Shown piece after piece: positions 3,068 through 5,758 of a stretch of DNA of 5,758 bases. Source of the stretch: Actinomycetales bacterium. Its GTDB lineage: Bacteria; Actinomycetota; Actinomycetes; Actinomycetales; Actinomycetaceae. Both the position numbers and the translations under genes were made by a program. How positions within the stretch are numbered: position 1 is the stretch's first letter; every line of letters begins with the position of its first letter. The stretch spans positions 1 to 5,758 of the forward strand of contig JAAZBW010000275.1 in assembly GCA_012513625.1 (NCBI GenBank), in the 5' to 3' direction. The notes under the pieces were generated by a model. That model was not told the DNA's origin. It saw only the letters and a program-made list of their open reading frames with translations, and searched no databases.

Positions 3068-5758
3068 ATGTCCGATTCCGCGCCCGAGCCTCGCCGCCCC
3101 GATTCCGGCGCGCCGCGCGGCAACAGCTCAGGGCGCTCCACCGCGCAGGGTGAGGGGACGAACGGGCGGAACCGGGATCGTCGGGAGACAAACCCTGGCG
3201 AGCGCGGCGGCAGGCGAGGCCGCGGAGGCCGCCCCCGCCAACAACGCCAGCGCCCCCACCGCTACACGCCGGAGCAGATCGAGGGCCGGCGGGCCTCCCT
3301 CCCGGCGATCATCTACCCGGAGGAACTGCCCGTCTCCGCGCGTCGGGCGGACATCCGTGAGGCGATCGAGAACAGCCAGGTGGTGATCATCTCCGGAGAG
3401 ACCGGCTCCGGAAAGACCACCCAGATCCCCAAGATCCTCCTCGAGATGGGCCGAGGCATCACGGGGATGATCGGCCACACCCAGCCCCGGCGGATCGCCG
3501 CCCGCTCAGTGGCGGAACGCATCGCGTACGAACTCGGCACGGAGCTCGGGGGGATCGTCGGCTATCAGGTGCGGTTCACGGACCTCGTGAGCGAGAACAC
3601 GCTGGTCAAGCTCATGACCGACGGCATCCTCCTCGCCGAGATCCAGCGCGATCCGCTCCTCACCCGCTACGACACCATCGTGGTGGACGAGGCCCACGAG
3701 CGTTCCCTCAATATCGACTTTCTGCTCGGCTACCTGGCCGGACTGCTCCCCCAGCGCCCGTACCTGAAGCTCATCATCACCTCCGCCACGATCGACTCAG
3801 CACGGTTCGCCGCCCACTTTGGCCCGCGCACCGCGAAGGCGGAGGAGGCCCGGCGGCGAGGTGACGCGGAGACGGCGGAGGGGGCGGCCCCCGTTGTGGA
3901 GGTCACGGGACGCACGTACCCGGTGGAGATCCGCTGGCGCCCCCTCGTCCCGGACGTCGATCTGGAGGAGGACGACGACGCCCCGCCCGCGAGCGCCGGC
4001 CGCAATCGCAGCCGCGGCGGCAGCGGCGGCGGCGCCGGCCGCGAGCCCATCGACCAGTTCACCGCCATCTGCCTCGCCGCGGACGAACTCATGCACGAGG
4101 GCCGCGGCGACATCCTCGTGTTCCTCTCCGGCGAACGGGAAATCCGCGACGCCGAGGAGTCCCTCATCGACCACCTCCGCGAACGCTACGTTCCCGTGGG
4201 CGCGCGAAGCCCGCGGCACGATGCCGTGGAGATCGTCCCCCTCTACGCCCGCCTCTCCGCCGCAGAGCAGCACCGGATCTTCGAAAAGCACATCCCGCGG
4301 CGCATCGTCCTCGCCACCAACGTGGCGGAAACCTCCCTCACCGTGCCCGGCATCCGCTACGTGATCGACCCCGGCACCGCCCGCATCTCCCGCTACTCCA
4401 CGCGCACCAAGGTCCAACGCCTGCCCATCGAGGCGATCTCGCAGGCCTCCGCCAACCAGCGCTCCGGACGCTCGGGCCGCGTGGAGGACGGAATCGCGAT
4501 CCGCCTCTACTCCGAAGCCGATTTCACGTCCCGCCCGGAGTTCACCGAGCCCGAGATACTCCGCACCAGCCTCGCGAGCGTGACCCTCCAGATGGCCGCG
4601 CTCGGGCTCGGGGACGTGGCCGCCTTCCCGTTCGTGGACCCGCCGGACACGCGCGCGATTCGCGACGGCGTGGCCCAGTTGGTCGAGATCGGCGCCCTCG
4701 AGGTGGGTCCGGCGCCGTCACGTGGCGGCCCGACGGCGGAGGCTCCCGTTGGCACGGAGGCTCGGCACTCAGGCCCGCGCCTCACGAAGACCGGCCGCGA
4801 ACTCGCCCGCCTCACCATCGACCCCCGGCTCGGGCGCATGCTCCTCGAGGCAGAGAAGAACGGGTGCGCGAGCGAGGTGCTCGTGATCGTGGCGGCGCTC
4901 TCCGTCCAGGACGTGCGCGAACGCCCCAAGGAGAAGCAGCAGCAGGCCGATCAGCTGCACCGCCGCTTCACCGATCCCACCAGCGATTTCCTCGCCTACC
5001 TGAACCTGTGGCGGTACCTGCGGGTGCGGCAGCGGGACCTCGGATCGTCCGCGTTCCGGCGTCTCGCGCGCACCGAGTACCTGAACTTCCTGAGATTCCG
5101 CGAGTGGCAGGACGTGGTCGGGCAGCTGCGGCAACTTGCCAGGCCGCTCGGGCTGACGCTCAACCCGCTCACGCTCCCCAAGGAGAGCGCGTACCCGCCG
5201 GACGCGACCACGTACGAGGTGGCGTCCATCGTCAACCACCACGGGAACTCCGCGGAGGCTGCCTCCTCGGACCAGATCCACCGCTCGCTGCTGGTGGGAC
5301 TGCTCGGGAACCTGGGCTCTTGGGACCAGCAGAAGCGGGACTATGAGGGTGCGCGCGGCACGCATTTTGTGGTGTGGCCGGGGTCCGGGCTCACCAAGAA
5401 GCAGTACGACTGGGTGATGGCCGCCGAACTGGTGGAGACGGCGCGCCTGTTCGCGCGCACGGTGGCGCGCATTCGCGGTGACTGGATCGAGCCGGCGGCC
5501 GCGCACCTGGTGAAGCGGCAGTATTCAGAACCGTTCTGGTCCACGCGCAGTGGCGCCGCGATGGTGCACGAGAAGGTCACGCTGTACGGGCTCACGATCG
5601 TGGCGGACCGGACGGTGCTGCTCGCAAATGTGGGCACGGCGATCGCGCGGGAGGACGCACGCGAGATGTTCATCCGGCATGCGCTCGTGGGCGGAGAATG
5701 GCGGAGCCACCACCGGTTTATCGCGGAAAACCGGGAGCTGCTCGAGGAGGCGGAGCAG
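3068..5758 (+). CDS. hrpA: DEAH-box ATP-dependent RNA helicase HrpA (3' end beyond the window)
   Basis: The frame is open for 897 codons to the last base. HrpA is usually about 1300 residues, so roughly the C-terminal third is missing. It is a cytoplasmic RNA helicase; E. coli HrpA is linked to mRNA processing and to rescue of stalled ribosomes. Helicase motifs are intact: GETGSGKT (110-117), HTQPRRIAAR (motif Ia), TDGILL (Ib), DEAH (207-210), SAT (239-241), ILVFLSG (IV), LATNVAETS (415-423) and QRSGRSGR (464-471). The winged-helix/ratchet (HA2-type) region follows, with LSVQDVRERP at 611-620. The beginning of the C-terminal part specific to HrpA shows VTLYGL (from 837) and FIRHALV (from 868). 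Unlike E. coli HrpA it has an Arg/Gly-rich tail (about 34-65, including RGGRRGRGGR), a charged insert at 252-273, an acidic then Gly/Arg-rich linker at 295-326, and a Pro/Gly-rich insert at 548-571. The start could also be ATG 3059 (three residues longer). Long antisense frames over it are codon-bias shadows. Confidence 0.96.
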   Translation, partial: MSDSAPEPRRPDSGAPRGNSSGRSTAQGEGTNGRNRDRRETNPGERGGRRGRGGRPRQQRQRPHRYTPEQIEGRRASLPAIIYPEELPVSARRADIREAIENSQVVIISGETGSGKTTQIPKILLEMGRGITGMIGHTQPRRIAARSVAERIAYELGTELGGIVGYQVRFTDLVSENTLVKLMTDGILLAEIQRDPLLTRYDTIVVDEAHERSLNIDFLLGYLAGLLPQRPYLKLIITSATIDSARFAAHFGPRTAKAEEARRRGDAETAEGAAPVVEVTGRTYPVEIRWRPLVPDVDLEEDDDAPPASAGRNRSRGGSGGGAGREPIDQFTAICLAADELMHEGRGDILVFLSGEREIRDAEESLIDHLRERYVPVGARSPRHDAVEIVPLYARLSAAEQHRIFEKHIPRRIVLATNVAETSLTVPGIRYVIDPGTARISRYSTRTKVQRLPIEAISQASANQRSGRSGRVEDGIAIRLYSEADFTSRPEFTEPEILRTSLASVTLQMAALGLGDVAAFPFVDPPDTRAIRDGVAQLVEIGALEVGPAPSRGGPTAEAPVGTEARHSGPRLTKTGRELARLTIDPRLGRMLLEAEKNGCASEVLVIVAALSVQDVRERPKEKQQQADQLHRRFTDPTSDFLAYLNLWRYLRVRQRDLGSSAFRRLARTEYLNFLRFREWQDVVGQLRQLARPLGLTLNPLTLPKESAYPPDATTYEVASIVNHHGNSAEAASSDQIHRSLLVGLLGNLGSWDQQKRDYEGARGTHFVVWPGSGLTKKQYDWVMAAELVETARLFARTVARIRGDWIEPAAAHLVKRQYSEPFWSTRSGAAMVHEKVTLYGLTIVADRTVLLANVGTAIAREDAREMFIRHALVGGEWRSHHRFIAENRELLEEAEQ

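Noticed and set aside
3797..4417. Long frames on both strands across the middle of hrpA, including 3819-4364 plus
   Set aside because: They overlap the helicase motifs of HrpA in other frames and reflect third-position GC bias and the GGC-rich linker.
4769..5506. A 245-codon minus-strand frame
   Set aside because: It is antisense to the conserved C-terminal half of HrpA, with no start signal or known domain.

Overview
The window looks like chromosomal DNA from a high-GC actinobacterium. The genes are GC-rich, several proteins carry Arg/Ala-rich or Gln/Asn-rich extensions, and HrpA, a bile acid:sodium symporter (BASS) transporter and a membrane-anchored endonuclease/exonuclease/phosphatase (EEP) protein are all familiar in Micrococcales/Actinomycetales-type genomes. 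I cannot name the genus from the sequence.

Layout, left to right. (1) At the left edge a minus-strand gene begins at 46 and runs off the window; only 15 codons are visible, behind a good GGAGG ribosome site. (2) 153-1286, minus: a three-helix membrane protein with an EEP-fold hydrolase domain facing outward. (3) 1287-1865: a 579-base stretch without a gene. It holds five tandem 34-bp units, several GC-rich hairpins, and a second cluster of the same repeat family in mixed orientations. (4) 1866-2915, minus: a BASS-type sodium-coupled organic anion transporter with all recognisable Na+-site residues. (5) 2916-3067: a short divergent promoter region with three inverted repeats, the largest built from two copies of the same repeat family. 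(6) 3068 to the right edge, plus: the first 897 codons of the DEAH-box RNA helicase HrpA, open to the end of the window. This is the largest gene here, and it lacks a stop codon because it is cut by the window.

The genes do not form an obvious pathway. HrpA is a housekeeping RNA helicase transcribed away from the BASS transporter. The EEP gene lies downstream of BASS on the same strand but is separated by the repeat-rich 579 bases, so cotranscription is doubtful. The left-edge gene follows the EEP stop after 106 bases and could be read through.

The most unusual content is a repeat family with core CGACTGTGTGG. I count ten exact cores, two one-base variants and one decayed copy. All lie between genes, except that the decayed copy supplies the BASS stop codon. 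The family brackets the BASS gene on both sides and is arranged three ways: a head-to-tail 34-bp array, an 85-bp direct duplication, and head-to-head hairpins. I do not recognise it as a named element. No complete defence, mobile or biosynthetic system is visible.
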